64,000 bases of DNA from Devosia sp. YR412 (GTDB lineage Bacteria; Pseudomonadota; Alphaproteobacteria; Rhizobiales; Devosiaceae), in assembly GCF_900110945.1 (NCBI RefSeq), contig NZ_FOFL01000005.1, positions 62,001 through 126,000 on the forward strand, written 5' to 3'. The translations under genes and the position numbers were made by a program. The notes under the pieces were generated by a model. That model did not search any database, had not been told where the DNA came from, and saw only the letters and a list, made by a program, of their open reading frames with translations. Shown one piece after another: positions 31,104-41,162 of this stretch (position 1 is the first letter of the stretch; each line of letters opens with the position of its first letter).

Positions 31104-32281
31104 TAATCCCCCCTTGGCATCTCGACACTGGCGCTGGCCATGGCCACGATGCCTTCCTCTCGCCCGGTAAACCCGAGTTGCTCGCTTGTGGTTGCCTTGA
31201 CCGCGATTCTGGATGTCGCGATTCCCAGAACTGTTCCGATGACGTCCCGCATGGCGGGAACATGCGCAGCGATCCTCGGCGCTTCGCAAACAATTGTCAC
31301 GTCCAGATTGACGATCCGCCCGCCGGCTTCAAGAACAAGTTTTCCGGCATGGGCGAGGAACACCGTCGAGGCCGCTCCCTTCCACTGCATGTCTGATGGC
31401 GGGAAGTGCACGCCGATGTCGCCTTCGCCAATCGCGCCCAGGATGGCATCGGTCAGCGCATGCAGCGCCACGTCGGCATCCGAATGCCCCTTGAGCTTCT
31501 TGTCATGGGCGATTTTGACCCCACCCAGCCACACGGCATCGCCGGGTTCGAAGGGATGGACGTCAAAGCCGGTTCCGACGCGGGTTTCCATGGCATTGTC
31601 TCCAGCAAGAATGCGTTCGGCCCGGGCAAAATCCTCGGGATGGGTAATCTTGATATTGTCGCGGTCGCCCATCACCATGGCAACGCGCAGGCCGGCCCAT
31701 TCGGCGATCTCGGCGTCGTCGGTGAACTGGCGGCGAATGGTCGAGGCGCGCATATGCGCCGAAAAGATCTGTCCGAAGCGAAAGCCCTGCGGCGTCTGCG
31801 CAGCAAACAGCTGGCTCCGGTCCTCGGTGGTCGCCACCTGCCGGCCATCCAGCGCCCGCTTGATTGTATCGGTGACGGGCAGGGTGGGCAGGGCGCCATC
31901 ATACTGCTCCAACACCGCCACCACGTCGCCGATCACCTCCGGCGTTGCGAATGGTCGCGCCGCATCCTGAATGAGCACCAGGTCGGGCCGCGATGGTGCC
32001 AGGGCTTTGAGCCCCTCCAGCACCGACGCCTGGCGCGAAACGCCGCCGGTAACGGCGTTCAGAATCCGTTCATCTGCAAGGTTCAGCGCCGCATAACGCG
32101 CCTCATGCTCCGGATGGATCACCACCGTCACCGAGGTCACATATGGCAATGCCAGAAAGCTCTCCACGGTCCGCGCCAGCACCGGCTGACCGCCAACCAA
32201 CTGATACTGCTTGGGATCTCCCCCGGCGCGTTCGCCCTTGCCTGCGGCAACGATGATGACTGCAATAGACTTCTGACGCAT
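31103..32281 (-). CDS. ispDF: bifunctional MEP cytidylyltransferase / MEcPP synthase
   Basis: A fusion of two MEP-pathway enzymes of isoprenoid synthesis. Residues 1-225 are IspD (VIIVAAGKGERAGGDPKQYQ nucleotide loop, IQDAARPF, the DRDNIKITHPEDF end), and residues 230-392 are IspF (GTGFDVHPF with the zinc His, GHSDADVALHALTDAILGA, the C-terminal KATTSEQLGFTGREEGI). The fused form is common in alphaproteobacteria. ATG 32281 begins directly at the IspD fold. Two GGGCAGGG octamers (31877, 31886) lie in tandem on its non-coding strand. Confidence 0.96.
   Translation of the reverse strand: MRQKSIAVIIVAAGKGERAGGDPKQYQLVGGQPVLARTVESFLALPYVTSVTVVIHPEHEARYAALNLADERILNAVTGGVSRQASVLEGLKALAPSRPDLVLIQDAARPFATPEVIGDVVAVLEQYDGALPTLPVTDTIKRALDGRQVATTEDRSQLFAAQTPQGFRFGQIFSAHMRASTIRRQFTDDAEIAEWAGLRVAMVMGDRDNIKITHPEDFARAERILAGDNAMETRVGTGFDVHPFEPGDAVWLGGVKIAHDKKLKGHSDADVALHALTDAILGAIGEGDIGVHFPPSDMQWKGAASTVFLAHAGKLVLEAGGRIVNLDVTIVCEAPRIAAHVPAMRDVIGTVLGIATSRIAVKATTSEQLGFTGREEGIVAMASASVEMPRGD
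31877..31893 (+). other. tandem KOPS-like octamers GGGCAGGG
   Basis: Two copies of GGGCAGGG (31877-31884 and 31886-31893), one base apart, read on the plus strand although the gene is on the minus strand. The motif matches the E. coli FtsK-orienting sequence GGGNAGGG. They are part of a window-wide one-strand pattern described in the findings. Confidence 0.5.
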
Positions 32282-32459
32282 GGAAACCGGGCACTCTCGA
32301 CTTGAAACCGTCACAGGCTCGTGGTCTAGCGCTCGCTCTGTCATGCGGCAAGTGCAGGGCTGCCGCCCCCGCGGTTTGGGCATTTAAGGTGTTGCGCAGG
32401 CCATGGTTTTGACTATTGTGCGGGCAATATTTCAAAAATGACCATTTCTGGGGCAGTTT

Positions 32460-33461
32460 GTGTCTGACAGTGCCTGCAAGTTGAGCATCGGCAACCACGC
32501 GGTTCGCAACAATGCTTTTCTGGCACCGATGGCCGGAATCACCGATCGCCCGATGCGCAAGCTGGCAGAGCGTTTTGGCGCCGGCATGGTAGTGTCTGAA
32601 ATGATCGCCAGCAACGCCTTGGCCGTCGGCAATCAGGACATGGCCAGAAAACTCGGCAAGCCAGGCACGCTGCCGCATATGGTGCAACTGGCCGGCTGCG
32701 AAGCCGAATGGATGACCCGCGGCGCCAAGATGGCGCAGGACGCCGGCGCCGACATCATCGACATCAATTTCGGCTGCCCCGCCAAGCGCGTCACCAATGG
32801 CTTTTCCGGCTCGGCCCTGATGCGCGTTCCCGATCATGCCATGACGCTGATTGACGCAGTGGTCTCAGCCACGCCGCTCCCCGTCACCGTCAAGATGCGT
32901 CTCGGCTGGGACGATGATAGCCTCAATGCCGCCGACATGGCGCGCCGTGCCGTCGATGCAGGTGTGCAGATGATCACCGTGCATGGCCGCACCCGCCAGC
33001 AGTTCTACAAGGGCACCGCCCGCTGGGAACTGGTCCGTGCTGTTGTGGAAGCCGTCAACGTGCCCGTAGTGGTCAATGGCGACATCATCGACCTGGCCAG
33101 CGCCCGCGAAGCCCTGAGGCTTTCCGGAGCCGCAGCGGTCATGCTGGGCCGCGGCGCGCAGGGCCGTCCATGGGCTGTGGCGCAGATCGGGGCAGGGCTG
33201 TCTGGTCAGGCCGCCCCCGAGGCACTACAGGGCGCTGCGCTGGCCGCACTGGTCGCCGAGCATTACGAAGACATGCTGGTCGAATATGGCGTGCAGGTTG
33301 GCCTGCGCGCCGCACGCAAGCATCTCGATTGGTACACCGAGGCGGCCGGCATCGTGCTCGACAAGCCGGCCCGCAACGCCTTCCTCAACAATGAAGCGCC
33401 CGCTGACGTCCTGCGTCAGATCGAGGCCATCTTCAGCAACGAACAAAGGGCGGCCGCATGA
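32460..33461 (+). CDS. dusB: tRNA-dihydrouridine synthase B
   Basis: An FMN-dependent enzyme that reduces uridines in the tRNA D-loop (historically nifR3 in rhizobia). The 333-residue TIM-barrel protein shows FLAPMAGITDRPMRKL, DINFGCPAKRVTNGFSGSALM with the catalytic Cys, TVKMRLGWDD, and ITVHGRTRQQFYKG. It starts at GTG 32460, 178 bp from the divergent ispDF. Its stop overlaps ntrB by four bases: the dusB-ntrB-ntrC operon is a classical rhizobial unit. Confidence 0.96.
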   Translation: MSDSACKLSIGNHAVRNNAFLAPMAGITDRPMRKLAERFGAGMVVSEMIASNALAVGNQDMARKLGKPGTLPHMVQLAGCEAEWMTRGAKMAQDAGADIIDINFGCPAKRVTNGFSGSALMRVPDHAMTLIDAVVSATPLPVTVKMRLGWDDDSLNAADMARRAVDAGVQMITVHGRTRQQFYKGTARWELVRAVVEAVNVPVVVNGDIIDLASAREALRLSGAAAVMLGRGAQGRPWAVAQIGAGLSGQAAPEALQGAALAALVAEHYEDMLVEYGVQVGLRAARKHLDWYTEAAGIVLDKPARNAFLNNEAPADVLRQIEAIFSNEQRAAA

Positions 33462-34603
33462 GTGCAATCGAGGCTGCGTCACCCTCATCCATGATCGAAT
33501 CCGTTCCGTCGACCGCCGTGCTGCAGGCCCTGCCGCAACCCATCATCGTCTGTGCTGAAGATCGCCAGATCACCTTCGTCAACTATGCTGCCGAAGCCTT
33601 TTTCGGCGCATCGCTGAGCGTACTCACCCGCCAGCGCCTGGACGACCTCATCGCCTTCGGCTCGCCTATCATCGGCCTAGTCGAAACCGTCGCTGCCCGC
33701 CGCGCCCCGATGACCGAATATCGTGTCCGCGTTGGCTCCTCGCGCTTCGGCGACGAGCGCATTGCCGACGTTTTTGCCAGCCCGCTATCCGATAATGACG
33801 GCCGCGTCGCTCTCCTCATCCAGGAGCGCACCATGGCCGACAAGATCGACCGCCAGATGGTGTCGCGCGGCGCCGCCCGCTCGGTGACCGGCCTCGCCTC
33901 CATGCTGGCCCACGAGATCAAGAACCCGCTCTCCGGCATCCGCGGCGCGGCCCAGCTATTGGAACAGACCGTCAGCAGCGACGAAATCCCGCTCGCCCGG
34001 CTGATCCGCGAAGAGACCGACCGCATCGTCCATCTGATCGATCGCGTCGAAGTGTTCGGCGACGAGCGCCCGATGGAGCGCGAGCCGATCAACATCCACG
34101 TGGTGCTTGACCGGGTGAAACTCCTGGCCCGCAATGGCGTCGCACGCGGCATCGCCTTCTCGGAAGAATACGATCCCTCGCTGCCGCCGGTCTTCGGCAA
34201 CCGTGACCAGTTGATCCAGGTCTTCCTAAACCTGGTGAAGAACGCCTCGGAAGCCCTTGAGCGGACTCAAAAACCCGAAATCAAATTCTCCACGGCCTTC
34301 CGCCCCGGCATCCGCATTGCCGTCATGGGCGTCTCCGAGCGCATCTCGCTGCCGCTCGAAATCGTCATCGAGGACAATGGTCCCGGCGTGCCGCCCGATA
34401 TCCTGCCTTTCCTCTTCGATCCCTTCGTCACTACCAAGACCAATGGCTCTGGCCTTGGCCTGGCGCTGGTAGCCAAGATCGTCGGCGATCATGGCGGCGT
34501 CATCGACTGCGAGAGCCGCCCCGGCCGCACCAAATTCCGCATCCTTCTCCCCGTCGCGAGTGGGGCATTCCAGGCACCAATTGAAGAGGAAGTGGCAAAA
34601 TGA
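33458..34603 (+). CDS. ntrB: nitrogen regulation sensor histidine kinase NtrB
   Basis: Senses nitrogen status through PII and phosphorylates or dephosphorylates NtrC. The 381-residue cytoplasmic protein has a PAS domain (about residues 20-120), the phosphoacceptor segment [20 protein letters not shown] (His near residue 152), and the kinase boxes [20 protein letters not shown] and GSGLGLALV. No membrane segment is present. It overlaps dusB by four bases at its start and ntrC by four at its end. Confidence 0.96.
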   Translation: MSAIEAASPSSMIESVPSTAVLQALPQPIIVCAEDRQITFVNYAAEAFFGASLSVLTRQRLDDLIAFGSPIIGLVETVAARRAPMTEYRVRVGSSRFGDERIADVFASPLSDNDGRVALLIQERTMADKIDRQMVSRGAARSVTGLASMLAHEIKNPLSGIRGAAQLLEQTVSSDEIPLARLIREETDRIVHLIDRVEVFGDERPMEREPINIHVVLDRVKLLARNGVARGIAFSEEYDPSLPPVFGNRDQLIQVFLNLVKNASEALERTQKPEIKFSTAFRPGIRIAVMGVSERISLPLEIVIEDNGPGVPPDILPFLFDPFVTTKTNGSGLGLALVAKIVGDHGGVIDCESRPGRTKFRILLPVASGAFQAPIEEEVAK

Positions 34604-36045
34604 GCCATGTTGTCCTGCTCGCCGATGACGACGCCGCAATCCGCATGGTGCTCAACCAGGCGCTGACCCGCGCCGGCTATGAAGTGCGTCCCACCGGCAA
34701 TATTTCCACCATGTGGAACTGGGTCAGCCGCGGCGAAGGCGATATCCTGATCACCGACGTGGCCATGCCCGACGGCAATGCCTTCGAGGTGATGCCCAAG
34801 ATCAAGAAGCTGCGCCCCGACCTGCCGATGATCGTCATGTCGGCGCAAAACACCTTCATGACCGCCATTCGCGCCTCGGAAGTCGGCGCTTACGAATATC
34901 TGCCTAAACCCTTCGACATCACCGAAGTCCTCTCGGTTGTCGCCCGCGCCCTGGCCGATGCCAAAAAGCCCACCAATGCCGAGCGCAAGGCCGACGAACC
35001 GGGCGAGACCATGCCGCTGGTCGGCCGTTCCACCGCCATGCAGGACATCTACCGCGCCCTCGCGCGGCTGATGCAGACCGACCTCACGGTGATGATCACC
35101 GGCGAGAGCGGCACAGGCAAGGAATTGGTCGCCCGCGCGCTGCACGACTTCGGCAAGCGTCGTAACGGTCCCTTCGTCGCCATCAACATGGCCGCCATTC
35201 CCCGTGACCTGATCGAGGCCGAACTGTTCGGCCATGAGAAGGGCGCCTTCACCGGCGCCAACACCCGCTCCTCCGGCCGCTTCGAGCAGGCCGAGGGCGG
35301 CACGCTGTTCCTCGACGAAATCGGCGATATGCCGATGGATGCCCAGACCCGCCTGCTGCGCGTGCTGCAGGAGGGCGAATATACCATGGTCGGCGGTCGC
35401 TCCTCGATCAAGACCAATGTCCGTATCGTGGCCGCCACTCATCGCGACCTCAGCCAGATGATCCGCCAGGGCCTGTTCCGCGAGGATCTCTACTACCGCC
35501 TCAACGTCGTGCCGATCCGCCTGCCGCCGCTGCGCGAGCGTGTCGACGACGTCGGCGATTTGGCGACCCATTTCCTGCGCGTCGCGCAGCGCGAAGGCGA
35601 GCCGATCAAGACCATTTCGCCCGAAGCCATCCGGCTGATGCAGAATTATTCCTGGCCGGGCAATGTCCGCGAGCTGGAAAACCTCGTCCGCCGCCTGTCG
35701 GCGCTCTATGCCGACGAAAGCATTTCGGCCGAGATCGTCCAGAACGAACTCAACATCGCCGAACGGCCATCAACGCCGGGCGCTGCCGGGCCGATGGATG
35801 TCTCCATGGCGGTTGAAACCCATGTCGGACAGCTGTTGCGCGAATATGAGCCCAACCTGCCGCCCGCCGGCCTCTATCAGCGCGTCATTGATCGCGTGGA
35901 AGCCCCGCTGATCGCCATGGCGCTCAACGCCTGCGGCGGCAACCAGATCAAGGCGGCCGACCTGCTCGGGCTCAACCGCAATACGCTGCGCAAAAAGATC
36001 CGCACGCATAGCATCGAGATCGTCAAGCACAGCCGGCGGAACTAG
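34600..36045 (+). CDS. ntrC: nitrogen assimilation sigma54-dependent activator NtrC
   Basis: A 481-residue response regulator activating sigma54 promoters under nitrogen limitation. The receiver domain has Asp53 in ITDVAMPDG as phosphorylation site, the AAA+ domain has Walker A GESGTGKE, the sigma54-contacting GAFTGA loop ([16 protein letters not shown]), Walker [11 protein letters not shown], and the C-terminal Fis-type HTH is [19 protein letters not shown]. All functional loops are present. The stop codon overlaps by four bases the 3' end of the convergent EamA gene. Confidence 0.97.
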   Translation: MSHVVLLADDDAAIRMVLNQALTRAGYEVRPTGNISTMWNWVSRGEGDILITDVAMPDGNAFEVMPKIKKLRPDLPMIVMSAQNTFMTAIRASEVGAYEYLPKPFDITEVLSVVARALADAKKPTNAERKADEPGETMPLVGRSTAMQDIYRALARLMQTDLTVMITGESGTGKELVARALHDFGKRRNGPFVAINMAAIPRDLIEAELFGHEKGAFTGANTRSSGRFEQAEGGTLFLDEIGDMPMDAQTRLLRVLQEGEYTMVGGRSSIKTNVRIVAATHRDLSQMIRQGLFREDLYYRLNVVPIRLPPLRERVDDVGDLATHFLRVAQREGEPIKTISPEAIRLMQNYSWPGNVRELENLVRRLSALYADESISAEIVQNELNIAERPSTPGAAGPMDVSMAVETHVGQLLREYEPNLPPAGLYQRVIDRVEAPLIAMALNACGGNQIKAADLLGLNRNTLRKKIRTHSIEIVKHSRRN

Positions 36046-36944
36046 GGGACGTCGGTAATTTCCCGCCGGTTGCGATGTTCGCTCAAGGCGAGCGTCAGGC
36101 CGGCGGCCACGACGAGGAAGGCACCGACATAAACCGTCGGTGCCGGCACTTCGCCGAAGAACAGATAGCCGAAGACAAAGCTCCAGATCAGGGCGGCATA
36201 TTCCACCGTGCCCAGAACGCTGGCGGGCACTGACCGGGCCGCTTCGACCAGCACGAATTGCGCCATGCCGCCAACCAGGCCGGCGGCCACGCAGATGATG
36301 ATCTGATGCAGGGTCATGCCCTGCCAGAACGGCAACGTCACCACGCCCATTACCACGACATGGATCAGGTTCTGCGCAAACACCTGCACCACCGTGCGGT
36401 CGCTTTTGGAGATCGTGCGCATCAGGATCATCGCCACGGCCCAGAACAGTGCCGCGCCCAAGACCATCACCACCGGCCAGCCAATGCTGAAGCCGCTGGG
36501 ATTGGCCGCCACGACAATGCCGAAGAAGCCGATGGCCGTCGCACCGACCCGCGCCAGGGTCAGCTGTTCCTTGAGGAAGATCACCGCGAGAACCGTCGTC
36601 AACACCGGCGCAACATAGTAGAGTGTCGTCATCTCGGCGAGCTGCAGCTCCCGGCCGGCGGTGTAATACATCACCCAGGCCGCCAGGGTCATCAACCCGC
36701 GACCCAGAATCATCATGCGGTTCTTCGATCGCCACAGCTCGGTGACGATGCCGGCCCGGCCAATCACCAGGCAGATGGCGATGACCACCAGGCCGCGCAC
36801 GAAAAGGATCTGCGGTGCGGGCAGGCTGGTGATGATGCCCTTGATCATCGCGTCATGCACATTGAACAGCGAATAGGCACCAATGCCCATGGCCATGCCA
36901 AGCAGGCTAGCGGTTTCGACACGGGCGGGGGCAGGGGCTGTCAC
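36042..36944 (-). CDS. DMT-superfamily transporter with EamA domains
   Basis: A 300-residue protein with about ten membrane helices in two EamA repeats (first helix around residue 14-34; [17 protein letters not shown] at the end). It is only generally similar to the EamA gene at 3886. The frame starts at GTG 36944; no strong ribosome-binding site is seen, and an internal ATG (MAMGIGAY) is possible. It separates ntrBC from ntrYX, which are consecutive in most rhizobia, and runs against them, so it is probably a local insertion. Substrate unknown. Confidence 0.88.
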   Translation of the reverse strand: MTAPAPARVETASLLGMAMGIGAYSLFNVHDAMIKGIITSLPAPQILFVRGLVVIAICLVIGRAGIVTELWRSKNRMMILGRGLMTLAAWVMYYTAGRELQLAEMTTLYYVAPVLTTVLAVIFLKEQLTLARVGATAIGFFGIVVAANPSGFSIGWPVVMVLGAALFWAVAMILMRTISKSDRTVVQVFAQNLIHVVVMGVVTLPFWQGMTLHQIIICVAAGLVGGMAQFVLVEAARSVPASVLGTVEYAALIWSFVFGYLFFGEVPAPTVYVGAFLVVAAGLTLALSEHRNRREITDVP

Positions 36945-37070
36945 GGCGGAGACTCTGGATAATGTTGGCCGGTGATGTGCTCTTTGGCTTAGGGATTGTC
37001 TAGGGAGGAGGAGATCGGATTTGCGGGTCGTCTGGGCCCTGCGAGCATAGCTCTCCAGGCCTCATACGCG

Positions 37071-37095
37071 GAAAACGCTCCACCGGAGCGTTTTC
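37071..37095. terminator. 11-bp hairpin with A/T flanks upstream of ntrY
   Basis: GAAAACGCTCC pairs perfectly with GGAGCGTTTTC around the loop ACC. The stem base is A-rich on the left and T-rich on the right, so it could terminate transcription in either direction. It lies 106 bp before the ntrY start and about 125 bp upstream of the divergent EamA gene, a position more consistent with an attenuator or insulating element than with a gene end. Confidence 0.6.
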
Positions 37096-37200
37096 TCTGC
37101 GCGAATGAGTGTCACATTTTGGCAACATTTATCTTGAAGGGTCGGCGGAATTGGGTCAGACTCTGTCTTTGCGACGGAGACGGAGTGCCTTGCGGCATTG

Positions 37201-39537
37201 ATGAGTGAACTAACCGCGACAGACGACAGCGGCCCCAAGGGCATCAAGAGCGACAAGGCCAAGCCGCGTCCGTCGCTGTTTGCCGCTGCCCACACCAATC
37301 GCCCGCTGCGTATTCTCGGCTTCATCGTGGTCTTTGCCTCGGTGCTGATGTCGTCGATCTCCTTCCTGATCCTGACCCGCGCCACCAATATCGAGCCGTC
37401 CACCACCATGTGGACCATCATCTGGATCGTCACCGGCATCCTGGTGCTGCTGGTGATGGCTTTGGTGCTGACCGAAGCGGCGCTGCTGATCCAGGCCCGC
37501 ATCCAGCGCCAGCCCGGCGCCGGCATGCAGATCCGCATGGTCACCATGTTTGCTTTGGTCGCCGCACTGCCGGCGGCGCTGGTCGCCATCGTTGCCACCA
37601 TCGCCCTCAACCAGGGGCTAGATCAGTGGTTCTCCGAGCGCACCCGTGCCATGGTGGAAAGCTCGCGCCTCGTCGCCCGTTCCTATCTGCTAGAACACGC
37701 CCAGGTGCTGCGCGACGACGTCATCTGGGTCGCCTCCGAGCTGGAACAGGCGCATGCCACCTATGACGAGGACCAGGAGCGTTTCCAGCGTATCCTGACC
37801 GCCCTGGCCGTCACCCGCTCGCTGCCCTTCACCTCGCTGGTCAACGCCCGTGGCGAGACTTTGATGCGCGCCCAGATCGCCGTGCAGGGCGCCTACCCGC
37901 AATTGCCCGAGGGCATCACCGCCGGCATGGTGGAAGGCATTCCGGAGGCCATCGCCCCCGGCCGCATCAATCTCGTCGGCTCGGTCATCAAGCTGCGCGG
38001 CTATGACGACACTTTCCTCTTCGTCGCCCGGCCGGTCGAAGCCGAAGTGCTCGAATATATGCAGCTCACCGACGAGAACATCACCGAATACCGGCAGTAT
38101 GCCTCTAACCGGCTGGTGTTCCAGATCACCTTCACCATCCTCTATGTCGGCCTCGCCGTGGTGCTGCTACTGGCCGCCCTATGGATCGGTATCGCTTTAG
38201 CCAACCGCTTCGTCGACCCGATCCGAAACCTGATGGTCGCCTCCAACCGCGTCAGCAATGGCGACCTCGATGTGCAGGTCCCGGTGCAGGAGGGCAGGGG
38301 CGATCTGCGCGACCTCTCCAATGGCTTCAACCGCATGACCCAGCAATTGCGCAGCCAGCGCGAGGCCCTGCTCACCGCCAGCGAGATGAACGAGAAACGC
38401 CGCCAGTTCACCGAGGCCGTGGTGGAGGGCGTGTCGGCCGGCATTATCGGGCTCGATGCCTTTGGCGCGGTCAACCTCGTCAATGCCCGCGCCTGCGAAA
38501 TGCTCGACCGCAACGAAATCGACCTGATGGGCGAGCCGATGGAAAAGGTCATGCCGCAGCTGGCGCCCACCCTCGAGCGCGCGCGTTCGGCCCGCCGCGG
38601 CCAGGTACGCGACCAGATCCAGCTCGGCAACGAGACCGACAAGCGCACCTATCAGGTCCAGCTCACCCGCGAAGGCTCGATCACCGAGTCCAAGGGCTAT
38701 GTGCTGACCTTCGACGATATTACCGATCTGGAATCCGCCCAGCGCACCTCCGCCTGGGCCGACGTCGCCCGCCGTATCGCCCATGAGATCAAGAACCCGC
38801 TGACCCCGATCCAGCTCTCTGCCGAACGCCTGCGCCGCCGCTATGGCAGCCGGCTGGAAGACGATCGAGACGTCTTCGACAAATGTATCAACACCATCGT
38901 CCGCCAGGTCGGCGATATCGGCCGCATGGTCGATGAATTCTCGGCTTTCGCGCGCATGCCCGAGGCGGCGCCGGAAATGACCGATCTCAGCGATACCGTG
39001 CGCCAAGCCGTTTTCCTCGAAAGCGTCCGCCTGCCGGAAATCACCATCCGCACCCTGTTGCCGGAAGACGCCATTTACGCTTGGTTTGACAATCGCCTGA
39101 TCGCCCAGTCGCTAACAAACCTGATCAAGAACGCCGTAGAAGCCTTTGAATCGGTTGATCTGACCGAAGGTTTTGAGCCGACCATCACTGTCGAAGCCCA
39201 GATCGAGGACAAGCACGCCCGCGTCGCCGTCTCCGACAATGGCAAAGGCTGGCCCAAGGACAATCGCCAGCGCCTGCTCGAGCCCTATATGACCACCCGC
39301 GAAAAGGGCACCGGACTTGGCCTCGCCATCGTCGCCAAGATCATCGAACAGCATGGCGGCATCGTCGAACTCATCGATGCCGAGCCCGACCCCTATGGGC
39401 GCGTCGGCGCCTGCGTCACCTTCACATTACCGTTGCAATCGCCCAGCAAGACATCAGCGGCCATGAGTTCCAGCCACTCGGAGCCCACATTGGCCCAACA
39501 GGAGGAACCGCTGACGCCAGCGGTGGTTCATAAATAA
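37201..39537 (+). CDS. ntrY: membrane sensor histidine kinase NtrY
   Basis: The kinase of the NtrYX system, linked to nitrogen metabolism, redox and envelope control. The 778-residue protein has about four membrane helices (around 35-60, 75-98, 115-137 and 315-340) with a periplasmic domain before the last, then HAMP, PAS (about 395-500), the HisKA motif [20 protein letters not shown] and HATPase boxes NLIKNAVEAF, DNGKGWP, GTGLGLAIVAK. ATG 37201 is chosen over the TTG just before it. TAATG joins it to ntrX. Confidence 0.96.
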   Translation: MSELTATDDSGPKGIKSDKAKPRPSLFAAAHTNRPLRILGFIVVFASVLMSSISFLILTRATNIEPSTTMWTIIWIVTGILVLLVMALVLTEAALLIQARIQRQPGAGMQIRMVTMFALVAALPAALVAIVATIALNQGLDQWFSERTRAMVESSRLVARSYLLEHAQVLRDDVIWVASELEQAHATYDEDQERFQRILTALAVTRSLPFTSLVNARGETLMRAQIAVQGAYPQLPEGITAGMVEGIPEAIAPGRINLVGSVIKLRGYDDTFLFVARPVEAEVLEYMQLTDENITEYRQYASNRLVFQITFTILYVGLAVVLLLAALWIGIALANRFVDPIRNLMVASNRVSNGDLDVQVPVQEGRGDLRDLSNGFNRMTQQLRSQREALLTASEMNEKRRQFTEAVVEGVSAGIIGLDAFGAVNLVNARACEMLDRNEIDLMGEPMEKVMPQLAPTLERARSARRGQVRDQIQLGNETDKRTYQVQLTREGSITESKGYVLTFDDITDLESAQRTSAWADVARRIAHEIKNPLTPIQLSAERLRRRYGSRLEDDRDVFDKCINTIVRQVGDIGRMVDEFSAFARMPEAAPEMTDLSDTVRQAVFLESVRLPEITIRTLLPEDAIYAWFDNRLIAQSLTNLIKNAVEAFESVDLTEGFEPTITVEAQIEDKHARVAVSDNGKGWPKDNRQRLLEPYMTTREKGTGLGLAIVAKIIEQHGGIVELIDAEPDPYGRVGACVTFTLPLQSPSKTSAAMSSSHSEPTLAQQEEPLTPAVVHK

Positions 39538-40919
39538 TGGCACTCGACATTCTCATCATCGACGACGAAGACGACATTCGCGACCTCATCGCCGGCATCC
39601 TGGAAGACGAGGGTTTCGAGACGCGACAGGCGCATGACGCCGATAGCGGTCTCAACGAAATTGCCCGTCGCCGCCCCAGCCTGGTCTTCCTCGACATCTG
39701 GATGCAGGGCTCGCGCCTCGATGGTCTGCAACTGCTTGATGTCTTCCAGAGCCAGCACCCGGATATGCCGGTGGTGATGATCTCCGGCCATGGCAATGTC
39801 GAAACCGCCGTCTCGGCCATCCGCCGCGGCGCTTATGACTATATCGAAAAGCCCTTCAAGATTGACCGGCTGCTGCACATCACCCAGCGCGCCATGGAGG
39901 CGACCCGCCTGCGCAGCGAAGTGGCCGAACTCAAGGAGCGTTCCGCCAGCAAGAATGCCGAACTGGTCGGCACCTCGCCGGCTCTGCAGCAAGTGCGCGG
40001 CATCATCGAAAAATCCGCGCCAACCAATTCGCGTATTTTCATCTCCGGCCCCTCCGGTGCCGGCAAGGGGCAGGTGGCCCGCCTCGTGCATCAGCGCAGC
40101 CCGCGCACCGACTCGCCCTTCGTCGAGATCAACGCCTCGCTCTATGCCCCCGAAGAAGTGCCGGTGGTGCTGTTCGGTCGCGAAACCCGCGAAAAGACCG
40201 GCATCCTCAAGGTCGAGGTCGGCGCCCTGGAAAAGGCCCATGGCGGCACGCTCTACCTCTCCGAGGTGACGACCCTGCCGCCCCAGACCCAGGCGGCCCT
40301 ACTGCGCACGCTCGTCGAAAACCGCTTCAACCGCGTCGGCGGCACCCAGGCCGTGCCGATCGACGTGCGCATTATTTCCTCCAGCTCGCAGAATGTCGCG
40401 GCACAGATCGAAAGTGGCGAGTTCCGCTCCGACCTGTTCCATCGCCTCTCCATCGTGCCGCTGCCGCTGACCCCGCTCAAGGAGCGTCGCGAGGACGTGC
40501 CGCCGCTGGTCAATGTCTTCATCGAGCAGGTCGCCCGCATGCACAACCTGCAGCGCCTGACCGTCGGCGACGATGCCATTGCCGTGCTGCAGGCCCAGGA
40601 ATGGCCCGGCAATGCTCGCCAGCTGCGCAATTCCATTGAGCGCCTGCTGATCCTGATGAAGGATCAGCAGCCCGACGATGGCATCATTACCGCCGCCATG
40701 CTGCCGTCCGACATTGGCGAAGTGCTGCCCACTGTTGGCGACACCGATGCTTCGGCCCATCTGATGAGCCTGCCATTGCGTGACGCGCGCGAAGTCTTCG
40801 AGCGGCAATATCTGCTTGCCCAGATCGAGCGCTTCGGCGGCAATATCTCCAAGACCGCCGAATTCGTCGGCATGGAGCGCAGCGCGCTGCATCGCAAGAT
40901 CAAGTCGCTGGGTCTCTAG
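39537..40919 (+). CDS. ntrX: response regulator NtrX with degenerate AAA+ domain
   Basis: The 460-residue partner of NtrY. The receiver domain has Asp53 in FLDIWMQG; an NtrC-like AAA+ domain follows (about 145-375) and a Fis-type HTH ends the protein (NISKTAEFVGMERSALHRKI). Walker A is kept as GPSGAGKG, but the GAFTGA sigma54 loop is absent (the region reads LFGRETREKTGILKVEVG) and the Walker B region reads TLYLSEV, with Ser where NtrC has Asp. It is therefore unlikely to activate sigma54 polymerase. The rhizobial repeat at 40921 follows directly. Confidence 0.95.
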   Translation: MALDILIIDDEDDIRDLIAGILEDEGFETRQAHDADSGLNEIARRRPSLVFLDIWMQGSRLDGLQLLDVFQSQHPDMPVVMISGHGNVETAVSAIRRGAYDYIEKPFKIDRLLHITQRAMEATRLRSEVAELKERSASKNAELVGTSPALQQVRGIIEKSAPTNSRIFISGPSGAGKGQVARLVHQRSPRTDSPFVEINASLYAPEEVPVVLFGRETREKTGILKVEVGALEKAHGGTLYLSEVTTLPPQTQAALLRTLVENRFNRVGGTQAVPIDVRIISSSSQNVAAQIESGEFRSDLFHRLSIVPLPLTPLKERREDVPPLVNVFIEQVARMHNLQRLTVGDDAIAVLQAQEWPGNARQLRNSIERLLILMKDQQPDDGIITAAMLPSDIGEVLPTVGDTDASAHLMSLPLRDAREVFERQYLLAQIERFGGNISKTAEFVGMERSALHRKIKSLGL

Positions 40920-40920
40920 A

Positions 40921-40965
40921 GCGTTCTCAGCAAAAGTGGGTACCGGTTTTGCGGTTAGAGAACGC
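40921..40965. repeat. rhizobial-type intergenic palindromic element
   Basis: GCGTTCTC at 40921 pairs with GAGAACGC at 40958, enclosing AGCAAAAGTGGGTACCGGTTTTGC, itself partly self-complementary (GCAAAA with TTTTGC). The core, read in reverse as AAAACCGGTACCCACTTTTG, resembles short palindromes scattered between genes in Rhizobiaceae and Phyllobacteriaceae. It begins one base after the ntrX stop and may act as its terminator or RNA-stability element. I found only this copy in the window. Confidence 0.65.
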
Positions 40966-41162
40966 GACATTGGGATTCTCCCATGGCAAAATATCCGGCG
41001 TGCCATGCAAATGGCGCGGTAGGCATCAAAAATGTTCTGTGCCATACTGCTCGGCGTGTGATGAAGCCATGTTGGCAGGGACTGGGCGGCAGTTCTCGCG
41101 CCAGATGACAGCAATTCTCACCGATAACAGCGACAATCAATGCCGCGAAAAAAGAGGCCCGA

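Noticed and set aside
37105..37145. possible sigma54 promoter before ntrY (TTTTGGCAAC...)
   Set aside because: The -24/-12 GG-GC spacing is wrong and no TTGC follows at the right distance.
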